The notes: a model not told the origin generated them from the sequence alone. DNA of 64,000 nucleotides from RPQJ01 sp963706535 (GCA_963706535.1 CAVPMU010000012.1:310001-374000); one strand, 5' to 3'. Positions 18,695 to 27,709 are shown, numbered from the stretch's first letter. Made by a program: numbers and translations.

Positions 18695-20780
18695 ATGACG
18701 AGCGCCGCCGTACTCGAGCACCTGAACGCTGCCCAGCGCGAGGCCGCCACGTTTGGCGAGACCCGCCCGGGCGGAGGCGTCGCGGCGTCCCCGCTGCTCG
18801 TCATCGCGGGCGCGGGCACGGGCAAGACCAACACGCTCGCCCACCGCGTTGCGCACCTGCTGCTTTCCGGAGTGCCGCCCGAGCGGCTGCTGCTGCTGAC
18901 GTTCTCGCGCCGCGCTGCACTGGAAATGACGCGCCGCGCGCAGCGCGTGGTCGCCGCGGCGCTGGCCGAGGCGCGCCCCGGTGCCGCCACGCCCGCGTCA
19001 CTGCGCCTGCCGTGGTCAGGCACGTTCCACGCCATCGGCAACCACCTGCTGCGCCAGCACGCGAGCCGCCTCGGCCTCGACCCCTCCTTCAGCGTGCTCG
19101 ACCGGGGAGACGCCGCTGACCTGATGGACCTCGTCCGTCACCGGCAGGGGCTGACGAAGACCGAGAAGCGGTTCCCGCGCAAGGACGCCTGCCTCGGCAT
19201 CTACTCGCACCGCGTGAACACGCAGCAGCCGCTGCGCCACACGCTCGAGACCGTCTATCCCTGGTGCCTGGACTGGGAGGCCGAGCTCACCTCGCTCTAT
19301 CGCGCCTACGTCGAGGCCAAGCTCGCGCAGCAGGCGCTCGACTACGACGACCTGCTGCTCTACTGGCAGGTGATGATGGACGATCCGGCGCTCGCCGCGA
19401 CCATCGGCGGGCAGTTCGACCACGTGCTGGTGGACGAGTACCAGGACACCAACGTCCTGCAGGCCGGCATCCTGCTGCGCCTGAAGCCCGACGGGCGCGG
19501 CGTCACGGTCGTGGGCGACGACGCGCAGGCGATCTACTCGTTCCGCGCGGCGACCGTCGACAACATCCTCGATTTCCCGGAGCGGTTCTCGCCGCCGGCG
19601 CACGTGATCACGCTGGAGGAGAACTACCGCTCGACGCAATGCGTGCTCGACGCGGCGAACGCGCTGATGGCGGAGGGCGGCCGGCAGTACCGCAAGTTCC
19701 TGCGCGGCGTGCGTGGCACGGGCGCGCGACCACGTTACGTCACCGTACTCTACGACCAGGCGCAGGCCGCCTACGTCGTCGAGCGGGTGCTCGAGTGCCG
19801 CGAGCGCGGCATCGACCTGCGTCGCCAGGCCGTGCTGTTCCGCAACTCAGACCACAGCGACGTGCTGGAACTCGAGCTCATGCGTCGCAACATCCCCTAC
19901 GTGAAGTACGGCGGGCTCAAGTTCCTCGAGGCCGCGCACGTCAAGGACCTGCTCGCCGTGCTGCGCTGGGCCGACAACCCGCGCAACCGCATCGCGGCCT
20001 TCCGCGTGCTGCAGTTGCTGCCGGGCATGGGACCCGCGAATTCCGAACGGGCCTGCGATGCATTCGAGGCCGCGGGTTTCCGCTGGCCGACGCTTGCGCA
20101 GCACTCGGTGCCGGGCGCGGTACGCGAGCACTGGCCCGCGTTCGTCGGGCTGATGGCATCCATCGCACGCGACGACGCGCCGTGGGAGGGCCAGGTGACG
20201 CAGGTGCGTTCCTGGTACGAGCCACAGCTCGAGCGACTCTACGAAGCCTCCCAGGCGCGCCGTGGCGACCTCGGCCAGCTCGAGCGGCTGGCCGTGCAGT
20301 ACCCCACGCGCGAGTCCTTCATCACGGAGCTGACGCTCGACCCGCCGCAGGCGACCGGCGACCTATCCGGCGACCCGCTACTGGACGAGGACTACCTGGT
20401 GCTCTCCACGGTTCACTCGGCCAAGGGCCAGGAGTGGGAAGCGGTGCACGTGCTGAACGTCACCGACGGCAGTTTCCCGTCGGAATTCGCGACCGGACGG
20501 CCGGAACAGATCGAGGAGGAACGGCGCCTGCTGTACGTCGCGATGACGCGCGCGAAGGACGAGTTGCACCTGCTCGCACCGGTGCGCTTCTACGTCACGC
20601 AGCAGTCACCCACCGGCGACCGCTACGTGCACGGGGCGCGCAGCCGTTTCCTGACCGAGTCCGTGCTGTCGCGATTCGAGCGAGTGACGTGGCCGGAGCA
20701 GGCTGGAGTCTGCACCGCATGCCGACTCGCCGACGGGCCCTCGCATCGACGTGGCGAGCCGGCTCCGCAACATGTGGTGA
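18695..20780 (+). CDS. UvrD/Rep-type superfamily 1A DNA helicase, C-terminal frameshift
   Basis: ATP-driven 3'-5' DNA helicase. Walker A is AGAGTGKTNTL near the N-terminus, motif II VDEYQDTN, motif III GDDAQAIYSFR, motif IV EENYRST, motif V STVHSAKGQEWE and motif VI RRLLYVAMTRAKDEL. In the original frame the protein would run on to 21013 through a terminator and into the opposing RNA-binding gene as arginine-rich sequence. Shifting frame by one base near 20700 (after FERVTWPEQ) gives a sensible tail ending RIDVASRLRNMW at TGA 20778-20780, the expected C-terminus for this family. So a single-base indel is inferred. A GTG at 18683 is an alternative start; GGGGA precedes the ATG. Confidence 0.85.
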
Positions 20781-20798
20781 CTTGCCGGGACGCGAAAA

Positions 20799-20832
20799 GA
20801 AGAAGGCCCGGGTCGCCCCCCGGGCCTTCTTC
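20799..20832 (-). terminator. Rho-independent terminator between the helicase and the RRM gene
   Basis: Perfect 14-base arms GAAGAAGGCCCGGG / CCCGGGCCTTCTTC (20799-20812 and 20819-20832) enclose a 6-base loop. Read on the minus strand the hairpin is followed by TTTTCGCG, so it ends the RRM gene; it lies 18 bases after the corrected helicase stop and may also stop that transcript. Confidence 0.8.
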
Positions 20833-20870
20833 GGTTCAGCTCGGCTCAGGCGCTTGCGCGCCCGGGGCGA

Positions 20871-21233
20871 TTACCAGCGACGCTGGCCGCCGCCGCCACC
20901 ACCACCGTAGCCGCCGCCGCCACCGCCGCCGCCGAAGCCGCCACCCGAACGGCCGCCGCCGCCCGGACGACCGCCACCGCCGCCAGTGCGGGGACGATCC
21001 TGCGCCTCGTTGACGCGCAGCGGGCGACCGCCCATGTTGAAGCCGTTCAGCGCCTGCATCGCGCGCTGTGCGTCGGCCTGCGGCATCTCGACGAAGCCGA
21101 AGCCGCGCGGACGGCCGGTCTCGCGATCGGACGGCAGTGCGACGGACTCGACGGTGCCATGCTGCGCGAAGAGATCGCGAACTTCGCTCTCAGTGGCCGT
21201 GAAAGGCAGGTTGCCCACGTAGATCTTGGTCAT
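20871..21233 (-). CDS. Glycine-rich RRM RNA-binding protein
   Basis: A 120-residue single-stranded RNA-binding protein. One RRM (residues 1-80) has RNP2 IYVGNL and RNP1 RGFGFVEM. The C-terminal 40 residues are almost pure glycine with Arg, Tyr and Phe, like cyanobacterial and proteobacterial cold-induced RNA-binding proteins. Such proteins act as RNA chaperones. It has its own terminator downstream and a long leader upstream, suggesting control at the RNA level. Confidence 0.94.
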   Translation of the reverse strand: MTKIYVGNLPFTATESEVRDLFAQHGTVESVALPSDRETGRPRGFGFVEMPQADAQRAMQALNGFNMGGRPLRVNEAQDRPRTGGGGGRPGGGGRSGGGFGGGGGGGGYGGGGGGGQRRW

Positions 21234-21432
21234 TCGAACATCCTAACTAGAGAAATAATCAACACACAAAGACAGGTGGTTCAAAGCCGGTACGCCCGTA
21301 CGACGCTGGTCCTTTCCAGGGCCAACGCTCGAGCGATTCCTGTCACCTGATCGAAGACGTTTCGGCTTAACAAACCAGGCGCCAGCAGGCGCCCTGCAAG
21401 ACACGGACGGGCAACGATCGGCGCGCAGTCTA
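21234..21432 (-). promoter_or_regulatory. Promoter and long 5' leader of the RRM gene
   Basis: A -10-like TAGACT at 21432-21427 with TTGCCG 15 bases upstream would start RNA near 21420, leaving about 185 untranslated bases before the ATG at 21233. The leader contains a hairpin GGCGCC-loop-GGCGCC (21378-21393) and a U-rich stretch with AGGA near the start codon. Long leaders of this kind occur on cold-shock mRNAs; the function here is inferred. Confidence 0.4.
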
Positions 21433-21829
21433 GCACAAGCTCATGTCCGGCAAGGGAAATCTGGGTCTGGGACCGGGGGGTTGGATACCGGATGCGGGGT
21501 TGCCGTGTTCCCGACGCAGAGGGTGGTCATCGGCGGCATCACTCGATCGAACACGCGCAACGATGCGGACCGCCCCCGGGGAAGCTCATGCCTCGCCGGA
21601 AATAGTCCGCGCCTGGAACGATGGCTGACACTGTCGAATGCACCGGAAAAGGAGGGGAGACCAACCTCGGGAAGGACTGTCGTGCGACTGTCGGGTGTCC
21701 GGTGCAGGAATTCTGATCGACGCCTAGACTACTTAAGAACGACTGCCATCTGCAAGCTAAATGATTGACGCAGCGCAAAAAACCACGCGCCCGGGCTCGC
21801 AGCGGGCGTCGCCGGGGTGGCGGGTTCCC
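21433..21829. other. Intergenic stretch with no recognisable gene
   Basis: About 400 bases of lower GC and mixed composition. Several short frames occur on both strands, but none has a family resemblance, a convincing ribosome-binding site or normal composition. GGAATTCTGATCGACG and the AT-rich patch near 21730-21780 stand out only by base content. I see no RNA gene or repeat here. Confidence 0.5.
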
Positions 21830-22015
21830 TCAACCGCGGGCGCGGTCGATCCAGTGCTGCAGGTTGCGGAGGTTGGCCCAGGGGCCCTCGCGGTCGTTCC
21901 AGTTGCGCAGCCAGTCTTCCATTGCGCGCGGGTCGCCGGCATCGCGAGAGCAGGCCGCGAGGCGACGCGCGAACTGATCGGGGTGCGGGCGAGGGTCCAG
22001 TGTCTCTTCGAGCAC
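21830..22015 (-). CDS. Possible small protein, 61 residues
   Basis: Not recognised. A GTG-started frame whose product is acidic/basic balanced with several Trp (MEDWLRNWNDREGPWANLRN, then LQHWIDRARG), unlike the Arg/Pro-rich shadows around it. GGAG lies 7 bases before the GTG, a good ribosome-binding site. No signal or membrane segment. The next gene upstream on this strand is the GDT1-family gene, about 93 bases away. Confidence 0.42.
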   Translation of the reverse strand: MLEETLDPRPHPDQFARRLAACSRDAGDPRAMEDWLRNWNDREGPWANLRNLQHWIDRARG

Positions 22016-22108
22016 GGCGTGACTCCACGGTGGCCGCCCGGGATTACACCGCCGCGGCGTGAAGGCCGTGTGTCCGTAGCGTGACGCGCAGGTGACGCGC
22101 GCCGGCGC

Positions 22109-22393
22109 TCAGACTGCGCGCAACGCGCTCCACAGCGTCCACGCACCGATCGCGATGAAGCTGACGCCGGCCACGATCGAGAGGTGCCGCGTGTTGACGT
22201 AGTTCGACAGCAGGCTGCCGGCCGCCACGCCGATCGCGGTCGAGGCGACGAGCGCAGCCGAGGCCGCCGCGAATACCCAGAGCGCGCCGTGCTGCTTGTC
22301 CGAGGCGAACAGCACCGCCGCGAGCTGCGTCTTGTCGCCGAGCTCGGCCATGAAGACGGTGCCGAAGATGATGAGGAAGGTCTTGAGATCCAT
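22109..22393 (-). CDS. TMEM165/GDT1 (UPF0016) family membrane protein, single-domain form
   Basis: A 94-residue membrane protein with one copy of the family motif ELGDKTQ near residue 17, followed by three hydrophobic segments. GDT1 proteins are cation (Mn/Ca) exporters; bacterial single-domain forms probably work as homo- or heterodimers. Full-length relatives have two such repeats, so this is the half-size type. An inverted-repeat element begins right after its start codon side, between it and speA. Confidence 0.9.
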   Translation of the reverse strand: MDLKTFLIIFGTVFMAELGDKTQLAAVLFASDKQHGALWVFAAASAALVASTAIGVAAGSLLSNYVNTRHLSIVAGVSFIAIGAWTLWSALRAV

Positions 22394-22400
22394 GTGAAGA

Positions 22401-22512
22401 AAGGCTGTGGGCAGTGGGCTGTGGGGAAGAGGGCTGTGGGCTGTAGGTCCGGAAACGGAGCGCCGTGGTCGCGGCTCCGACCTACAGCCTACAGCCTACA
22501 GCCCACAGCCTT
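22401..22512. repeat. Inverted heptad-repeat element 1 (GCTGTGG/CCTACAG type)
   Basis: The right arm (22481-22512) is a tandem of 7-base units CCTACAG three times and CCCACAG once. The left arm (22401-22450) holds the complementary units GCTGTGG and GCTGTAG with some disorder. The core between (GGAGC...GCTCC) can form an inner hairpin. The element fills the space between the GDT1 gene start and the speA stop at 22516. Confidence 0.85.
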
Positions 22513-22515
22513 CCC

Positions 22516-24465
22516 TCACGGTTCCAGATACGTGTATCCGTTCAATTCGCCGTCGTAGAAGCGCCTGAGCGCCTGGCTCTCGGCCAGCGAGAGGCGCCCT
22601 TCGCGCACGGCCCGTTCGCAATCGCGGGTGAGCTGCGGCAGCAGGCGATCAACGTCGTAGCGCATGTAGCGCAGCACTTCGGCCGCGGTGTCGCCCTTGA
22701 CGGTCTCCTCGATCCACCAGCCGCCTTCCTCGTGTAACTTGATGTGCACCACGTGCGTGTCGCCGAACAGGTTGTGCAGGTCGCCTAGCGTCTCCTGGTA
22801 GGCGCCGACCAGGAAGGCGGCGAGGTAGTACGGCTCGTCCTCGCGCAGTTCGTGCACCTCGAGCGTGCGCTTGGTCTCGCGCAGGCTCACGAAGTGGTCG
22901 ATCTTGCCGTCCGAGTCGCAGGTGATGTCCGCGAGCACCGCGTTGCGCGTCGGGCGCTCGTCGAGCCGGTGCACCGGCATGATGGGGAACAGCTGGTCGA
23001 TCGCCCAGCTGTCCGGCAGCGACTGGAACACCGACACGTTGCAGAAGTAGATGTCGCTCAGGATGGCTTCGAGGCCCTCGAGCTCCTCCGGCACGACCTC
23101 GCGGCGCCGGCACAGGTCGCGGATCTTCGCGCAGGTCGCCCAGTACAGCCGCTCGACCAGGCCGCGCGCCTCGAGGTTGAGGTAGCCGAGGTTGAACATC
23201 TGCAGCGCCTGCTCGCGCGCCTGCAGCGCGTCGTGGTAGCACTCGACGAGCCGCCGCTCGGTGATCGAGCGATAGGCGTCCACGATGTCGCGCACCGGTT
23301 GCGGCTGCTGCGGATTGCCCTCGCAGTCCTTGATGACCTGCTCGTCGACGCGGAACTTGTCGAGCATCGAGCCGCCGAGCGTGTCGAACACCAGCAGGCT
23401 GTGGTGCGCCGCGATCGCGCGTCCCGACTCGCTCACGATCACCGGGTGGTCGACGCCGCGGGCGTTGCAGACGTTGGCGATGCGGTAGACCACGTCGCTC
23501 GCGTACTCGGCGAGCGTGTAGTTCATGGAGGAGGAGTAGTTGGTGCGGCTGCCGTCGTAGTCGACGCCGAGTCCGCCGCCGACGTCGATGTAGCGCAGTC
23601 CGGCGCCCATCAGCTTGAGCTCCGCGTACACGTGCGCGAGCTCGTTCACCGCGTCCTTCACGCGGCGAATGTCCTGCAGCTGGCTGCCGGGGTGGCAGTG
23701 CACGAGTTGCAGGCAGTCCTCCATGCCGTTTTCCTTCAGCACGCGGAAGAGATCGAGGATCTCGGTGACGAACAGGCCGAACTTCGACTTCTCGCCCGAC
23801 GACTCGCGCCAGCGCCCGGCGCCCTCGCTCGAGAGCTTCACCCGCACGCCGATGCGCGGCCGTACCTCGTAGCGGCGCGCGTGCTTCAGGATCAGCTGCA
23901 GCTCGCCGAAGTTCTCGACCACCGGGATGATGGTGCGCCCGAGCTTGGTCGCGAGGATCACCGCCTCGATGTAGCTGTCGTCCTTGAAGCCATTGCAGAT
24001 GATCATCCGCTCCGACTCGCCCTCGGTCATCGCCATGACCGCGAGCAGCTCGGGCTTCGAGCCCACCTCGAGGCCGAAGCCGAACTCACGGCCGTAGCCG
24101 TAGACCTCCTCGACCACCAGTCGCTGCTGGTTGACCTTGATCGGGTACACCGCGGCGTAGCGGTTGCGGTAGTCGTTCTCCGCGATCGCGGTCGCGAACG
24201 CGTCGTTCAGCCGCTTCAGGCGATGGCGCAGGATGTCGGAGAAGCGCACGACGACCGGCGTCGTGAGGTCGCGGGCCGCGAGCCCGCGGATGACCTCGTG
24301 CAGGTCGATCTCGTGGTCCGCCGTCTGGTCGGGGCGGACCACGACGTGACCCGCGGCGTTGATGCCGAAATAGCCGTTGCCCCAGGCGTTCACGCCGTAG
24401 AGCTCGAGCGCGTCGTCGATGTTCCAGGTGCTGCCCGGGCTGGGCTTGTGCGGGGCGGCTGCCAA
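22516..24465 (-). CDS. speA: Biosynthetic arginine decarboxylase
   Basis: PLP enzyme making agmatine from arginine, the first step of polyamine synthesis. The 649-residue protein has the PLP lysine Lys110 in YPIKVNQQ, LVHCHPGSQ, the glycine-rich phosphate loop YIDVGGGLGVDY and the cysteine motif region SDIYFCNVSVFQSLPD. The open frame extends far upstream but family homology starts at WNIDDALELYGVNAWGNGYF. The only nearby start is TTG at 24465 with GGAG about 10 bases before it, so that was chosen. Works with the homospermidine synthase 1.7 kb away: arginine to agmatine, then putrescine, then homospermidine. Confidence 0.93.
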   Translation of the reverse strand: MAAAPHKPSPGSTWNIDDALELYGVNAWGNGYFGINAAGHVVVRPDQTADHEIDLHEVIRGLAARDLTTPVVVRFSDILRHRLKRLNDAFATAIAENDYRNRYAAVYPIKVNQQRLVVEEVYGYGREFGFGLEVGSKPELLAVMAMTEGESERMIICNGFKDDSYIEAVILATKLGRTIIPVVENFGELQLILKHARRYEVRPRIGVRVKLSSEGAGRWRESSGEKSKFGLFVTEILDLFRVLKENGMEDCLQLVHCHPGSQLQDIRRVKDAVNELAHVYAELKLMGAGLRYIDVGGGLGVDYDGSRTNYSSSMNYTLAEYASDVVYRIANVCNARGVDHPVIVSESGRAIAAHHSLLVFDTLGGSMLDKFRVDEQVIKDCEGNPQQPQPVRDIVDAYRSITERRLVECYHDALQAREQALQMFNLGYLNLEARGLVERLYWATCAKIRDLCRRREVVPEELEGLEAILSDIYFCNVSVFQSLPDSWAIDQLFPIMPVHRLDERPTRNAVLADITCDSDGKIDHFVSLRETKRTLEVHELREDEPYYLAAFLVGAYQETLGDLHNLFGDTHVVHIKLHEEGGWWIEETVKGDTAAEVLRYMRYDVDRLLPQLTRDCERAVREGRLSLAESQALRRFYDGELNGYTYLEP

Positions 24466-24556
24466 CGGCGTGGGCTCCGGGATGGGGCGGGGGAAAAAGT
24501 GGCGCGAAAGATAGCAGAAGCGGCGCCGCAAGGGTCCACGCGCGTGGCTGGGCCCC

Positions 24557-25411
24557 TCAGGGGCTCGCGCCCGTGCGGACCGGGCGCGCCGGATCGCTGC
24601 ACCATTCGCTCCAGGACCCGGCGTAGAGGCGCGCGCCCGGCAGGCCGGCATGCTCGAGTGCAAGGAGCGTGTGGCAGGCCGTGACGCCGGAGCCGCACAT
24701 GACGATCGCGCGTTGCGGTGGTACTCCGTCGAGGCTCGCCTCGAGCGCCGCGCGCAAGCCGGCGGCCGGCAGGAAGCGGTTGCCGGCGTCGAGGCTCGTC
24801 GTGTACGGGTGGTTGCGCGCGCCCGGCACGTGGCCGGCGACGGGATCGATCGGCTCGACCTCGCCGCGGTAGCGCTCCGGGGCCCGCACGTCGAGGATCC
24901 GCACGGAGGGATCCTGCATGGCGGCCCGCACCGCCTCCGCGTCCACGGCCCGGTCCGGCGCGGGCCGCGCGACGAAATCGCCGGGTGCGTGGACGACGGG
25001 TGCATCGTCGAGCGGCAGCCCGAGCTGCTCCCACCGCCGCATGCCGCCGTCGAGCACGGCGACGTCATCGTGACCCAGCCAGCGCAGCATCCACCACAGG
25101 CGCGCGGCGTACGTGCCGTTGCCGTCGTCATAGGCCACGACGGCGGAACTGCCGCTGATACCCCAGGCGCGCAGGCGTGCCTCGAGCGCCGGGATCGACG
25201 GCAGCGGATGACGCCCGGAGGTGCGGGTCGCCGGGGCCGCGAGGTCGCGGTTCAGGTCGGCGTAGATCGCGCCCGGCAGGTGCTCGTCGTCATAACGGTC
25301 GCGGCCCGCAGAGGGCCGTGCGAGGTCGAAGCGACAGTCGAATATCCTGAGCTTCGGCTCGCCGAGCCGGCGCGCGAGTTCTTCAGCCTGGACCAGTGTG
25401 CGTGTGGCCAT
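24557..25411 (-). CDS. sseA: 3-mercaptopyruvate sulfurtransferase (rhodanese family)
   Basis: Transfers sulfane sulfur from 3-mercaptopyruvate to thiols or cyanide. Two rhodanese domains in 284 residues; the active loop is Cys239 in CGSGVTAC, the CG(S/T)GVT form typical of mercaptopyruvate sulfurtransferases rather than thiosulfate enzymes. The first domain keeps VVAYDDGNGTYAARLWWML and DGGMRRW. Start at MATRTL (25411) with GAGG upstream. The divergent glutathione transferase starts only 26 bases away. Confidence 0.93.
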   Translation of the reverse strand: MATRTLVQAEELARRLGEPKLRIFDCRFDLARPSAGRDRYDDEHLPGAIYADLNRDLAAPATRTSGRHPLPSIPALEARLRAWGISGSSAVVAYDDGNGTYAARLWWMLRWLGHDDVAVLDGGMRRWEQLGLPLDDAPVVHAPGDFVARPAPDRAVDAEAVRAAMQDPSVRILDVRAPERYRGEVEPIDPVAGHVPGARNHPYTTSLDAGNRFLPAAGLRAALEASLDGVPPQRAIVMCGSGVTACHTLLALEHAGLPGARLYAGSWSEWCSDPARPVRTGASP

Positions 25412-25436
25412 TCGAGCCTCTTCGGTACAATGCGGC

Positions 25437-26114
25437 ATGGCACTCGAATTGTACTGGGGCAGCGGCAGTCCTTACTCGTGGCGCGTGCAGCTTGCGCTGG
25501 AGTACAAGCGCCTGCCCTACGAGTCGCACCTGCTCGACTTCTCCCGCCAGGAGAACAAGTCGGCGCAGATGCTGCGCATGAATCCGCGCGGCCGCGTCCC
25601 GGTCCTGAAGGAAGGCGATTTCGTCGTCTACGAGTCGCTCGCCTGCATGCTGTACCTCGACCGCAGGTACCCGGAGCCGCCGCTGTTCGGACGCACCGCC
25701 GAGGAAGCGGGCACCATCATGCGCGTAATCTGCGAATACCAGGCCTACGCCGAGAGCCACCTGATGCAGCTCGTCTATGCGCTCTTCTTCGAGAACATGG
25801 ACGAGCGCGTCGAGGAAGTCGCACGCGCCACGCAGCTCGTGGCCGCGGAGGCGCGCACGATCGAGGCGCGGCTCACGAGCTCGGAGTGGCTGGTGGGCGA
25901 GCACGCCTCGGCGGCCGACATGGTGGTGTTCCCCGGCATCATGCTGCTGCTGCGCGCGATGGAGAAGCGCGAGGCGGGCGACCTGCGCTCGCGATTCCTG
26001 CCGATGGAAACCACCTATCCGGCGATCGCGCGCTGGATCCGCCGCATGGGTTCGCTGCCCGGCTACGACCGCACGGTGCCGCCGCACTGGCGCGAGGGCG
26101 CGCCGCGCGGCTGA
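25437..26114 (+). CDS. Glutathione S-transferase family protein
   Basis: A 225-residue protein with a thioredoxin-fold N-terminal domain (ELYWGSGSPYSWRVQLAL, the Ser/Tyr region that activates glutathione, and the cis-Pro motif RVPVL followed by ESLACMLYLD) and an all-helical C-terminal domain. It resembles zeta/theta-like bacterial GSTs; the substrate is unknown. A -10-like TACAAT at 25426-25431 sits 5 bases before the ATG, so the transcript is probably leaderless. Confidence 0.92.
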   Translation: MALELYWGSGSPYSWRVQLALEYKRLPYESHLLDFSRQENKSAQMLRMNPRGRVPVLKEGDFVVYESLACMLYLDRRYPEPPLFGRTAEEAGTIMRVICEYQAYAESHLMQLVYALFFENMDERVEEVARATQLVAAEARTIEARLTSSEWLVGEHASAADMVVFPGIMLLLRAMEKREAGDLRSRFLPMETTYPAIARWIRRMGSLPGYDRTVPPHWREGAPRG

Positions 26115-26153
26115 CGCGCAGGCGCGCGGGGGTGACCTGCCGGCAAATGCAGG

Positions 26154-26159
26154 TAAACT
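26154..26159 (+). promoter_or_regulatory. -10-like hexamer for homospermidine synthase
   Basis: TAAACT about 40 bases before the ATG at 26199, in an otherwise GC-rich gap; no convincing -35. Weak single-element call. Confidence 0.3.
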
Positions 26160-26198
26160 AGCCGATCTCTTCGTCATCGGTCGGCTGGTTCCAACGAA

Positions 26199-27617
26199 AT
26201 GAGCAATTACCCCGTTCACGTCGCCTTTCCGGGGCGGCTCGTCTGCATCGGTTTCGGCAGCATCGGGCAGGGCGTCCTGCCGCTCATCCTGCGCCACATG
26301 GGCATCGAGCCCGACCAGATCACGATCGTCACGGCCGACGAGAGCGGCGAGAAAGTCGCGGCCGAGTACGGCGTGCGCTTCGTCAAGCATGCGCTCACCC
26401 GCGAGAACCACAAGAACGTGCTCGACCCGCTGGTGGGCCGCGGCGACTTCCTGCTCAACCTCTCGGTGGACGTCTCGAGCGTCGCGCTCATCCAGCTCTG
26501 CTGGGAGAAGGGCGCACTCTACCTCGACACCTGCATCGAGCCCTGGGCGGGCGGCTACACCGACCCGACGGTGCCACCGTCGCGTCGCACGAACTATGCA
26601 CTGCGCGAGTCAGCGCTCGCGCTGCGCGACGCCAAGGCGCGCATGCCGACGGCGGTGATCACGCACGGCGCCAACCCCGGCCTCGTGTCGCACTTCGTCA
26701 AGCAGGCGCTGCTCAACATCGCCGCCGACACGGGCGTCGAGCACGGTGACCCCAACACGCGCGAGGAATGGGCAAAGCTCGCGCACAGGCTCGGCGTGAA
26801 GGTGATTCACATCGCCGAGCGGGACACGCAGGTGGGCTCGTACGCCAAGGAGGCGGGCGAGTTCGTCAACACCTGGTCGGTGGACGGGTTCGTCGGCGAG
26901 GGCTGCCAGCCGGCCGAGCTCGGCTGGGGCTCGCACGAGAAGAACTGGCCACGCGACGGCAAGAAGCACGACTTCGGCCGCGGCAGCGCCATCTACCTGA
27001 TGCAGCCCGGCGCCGGCACGCGCGTGCGCACCTGGACGCCGCTGGCCGGATATTTCCACGGCCTGCTGATCACCCACAACGAGTCGATCTCGATTTCCGA
27101 CTACCTCACCCTCAAGAAGGGCGACCAGGTCACCTACCGGCCGACCGTGCACTATGCCTACCACCCCTGCGACGACGCGGTGATGTCGGTGTGGGAACTC
27201 GCCGGGCGCAACTGGCGCATGCAGGACCGCAAGCGGATCATGATGGACGAGATCGTCAAGGGCACGGACGAGCTCGGCGTGCTGCTCGCGGGCCACAAGC
27301 GCAACGCCTACTGGTACGGCTCGCAGCTCTCGGTGCAGGAAGCGCGCCAGCTCGCGCCGCACAACAACGCGACCTCGCTGCAGGTGACGGTCTCGGTGCT
27401 CGCGGGCGTGATCTGGGCGATGGAGAACCCGAACGCCGGCATCGTCGAGCCAGACGAACTCGACTTCCGCCGCATCCTCGAGATCTGCCGCCCTTACCTC
27501 GGCCTCGTGGTCGGCGAGTACACGGAGTGGCACCCGCTGGTCGATCGCGGCCGGCTGTTCCCCGAGGACCTCGACGAGACTGATCCGTGGCAGTTCAAGA
27601 ATGTCCGCGTGGTCTGA
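26199..27617 (+). CDS. hss: Homospermidine synthase
   Basis: NAD-dependent enzyme joining aminobutyl groups of putrescine (or spermidine) to form sym-homospermidine. The 472-residue protein has Rossmann motif CIGFGSIGQGVLPL near residue 16, then TADESGEKVAAEYGV, the conserved CIEPWAGGYTDP, THGANPGLVSHFVKQAL and NESISISDYL, all typical of bacterial homospermidine synthases. Encoded 1.7 kb from speA and likely part of the same polyamine route. The stop is followed at once by an inverted heptad-repeat element. Confidence 0.95.
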   Translation: MSNYPVHVAFPGRLVCIGFGSIGQGVLPLILRHMGIEPDQITIVTADESGEKVAAEYGVRFVKHALTRENHKNVLDPLVGRGDFLLNLSVDVSSVALIQLCWEKGALYLDTCIEPWAGGYTDPTVPPSRRTNYALRESALALRDAKARMPTAVITHGANPGLVSHFVKQALLNIAADTGVEHGDPNTREEWAKLAHRLGVKVIHIAERDTQVGSYAKEAGEFVNTWSVDGFVGEGCQPAELGWGSHEKNWPRDGKKHDFGRGSAIYLMQPGAGTRVRTWTPLAGYFHGLLITHNESISISDYLTLKKGDQVTYRPTVHYAYHPCDDAVMSVWELAGRNWRMQDRKRIMMDEIVKGTDELGVLLAGHKRNAYWYGSQLSVQEARQLAPHNNATSLQVTVSVLAGVIWAMENPNAGIVEPDELDFRRILEICRPYLGLVVGEYTEWHPLVDRGRLFPEDLDETDPWQFKNVRVV

Positions 27618-27625
27618 GCAAGAAC

Positions 27626-27709
27626 AGCGGATAGCGGATAGCGGATAGTGAAGAGGGCCGGCGCGCCGGCCGATCCGGCTCTTACACTATCCGCTATCCG
27701 CTATCCGCT
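27626..27709. repeat. Inverted heptad-repeat element 2 (AGCGGAT type), overlaps greB end
   Basis: Perfect 25-base arms at 27626-27650 and 27685-27709. Each arm is AGCGGAT three times in tandem plus AGTG (or its complement). The 34-base core AAGAGGGCCGGC...CCGGCTCTT continues the stem. The right arm runs into greB, whose last codons and TAG stop are made of AGCGGAT units. It could act as a bidirectional terminator between hss and greB. Confidence 0.92.

Noticed and set aside
21481..21778. Short open frames on both strands in the gap after the RRM gene
   Set aside because: No ribosome-binding site, family resemblance or normal composition.
22401..27709. CRISPR array suggested by tandem short repeats
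   Set aside because: Units are 7 bases without spacers and occur as inverted pairs; no cas genes.
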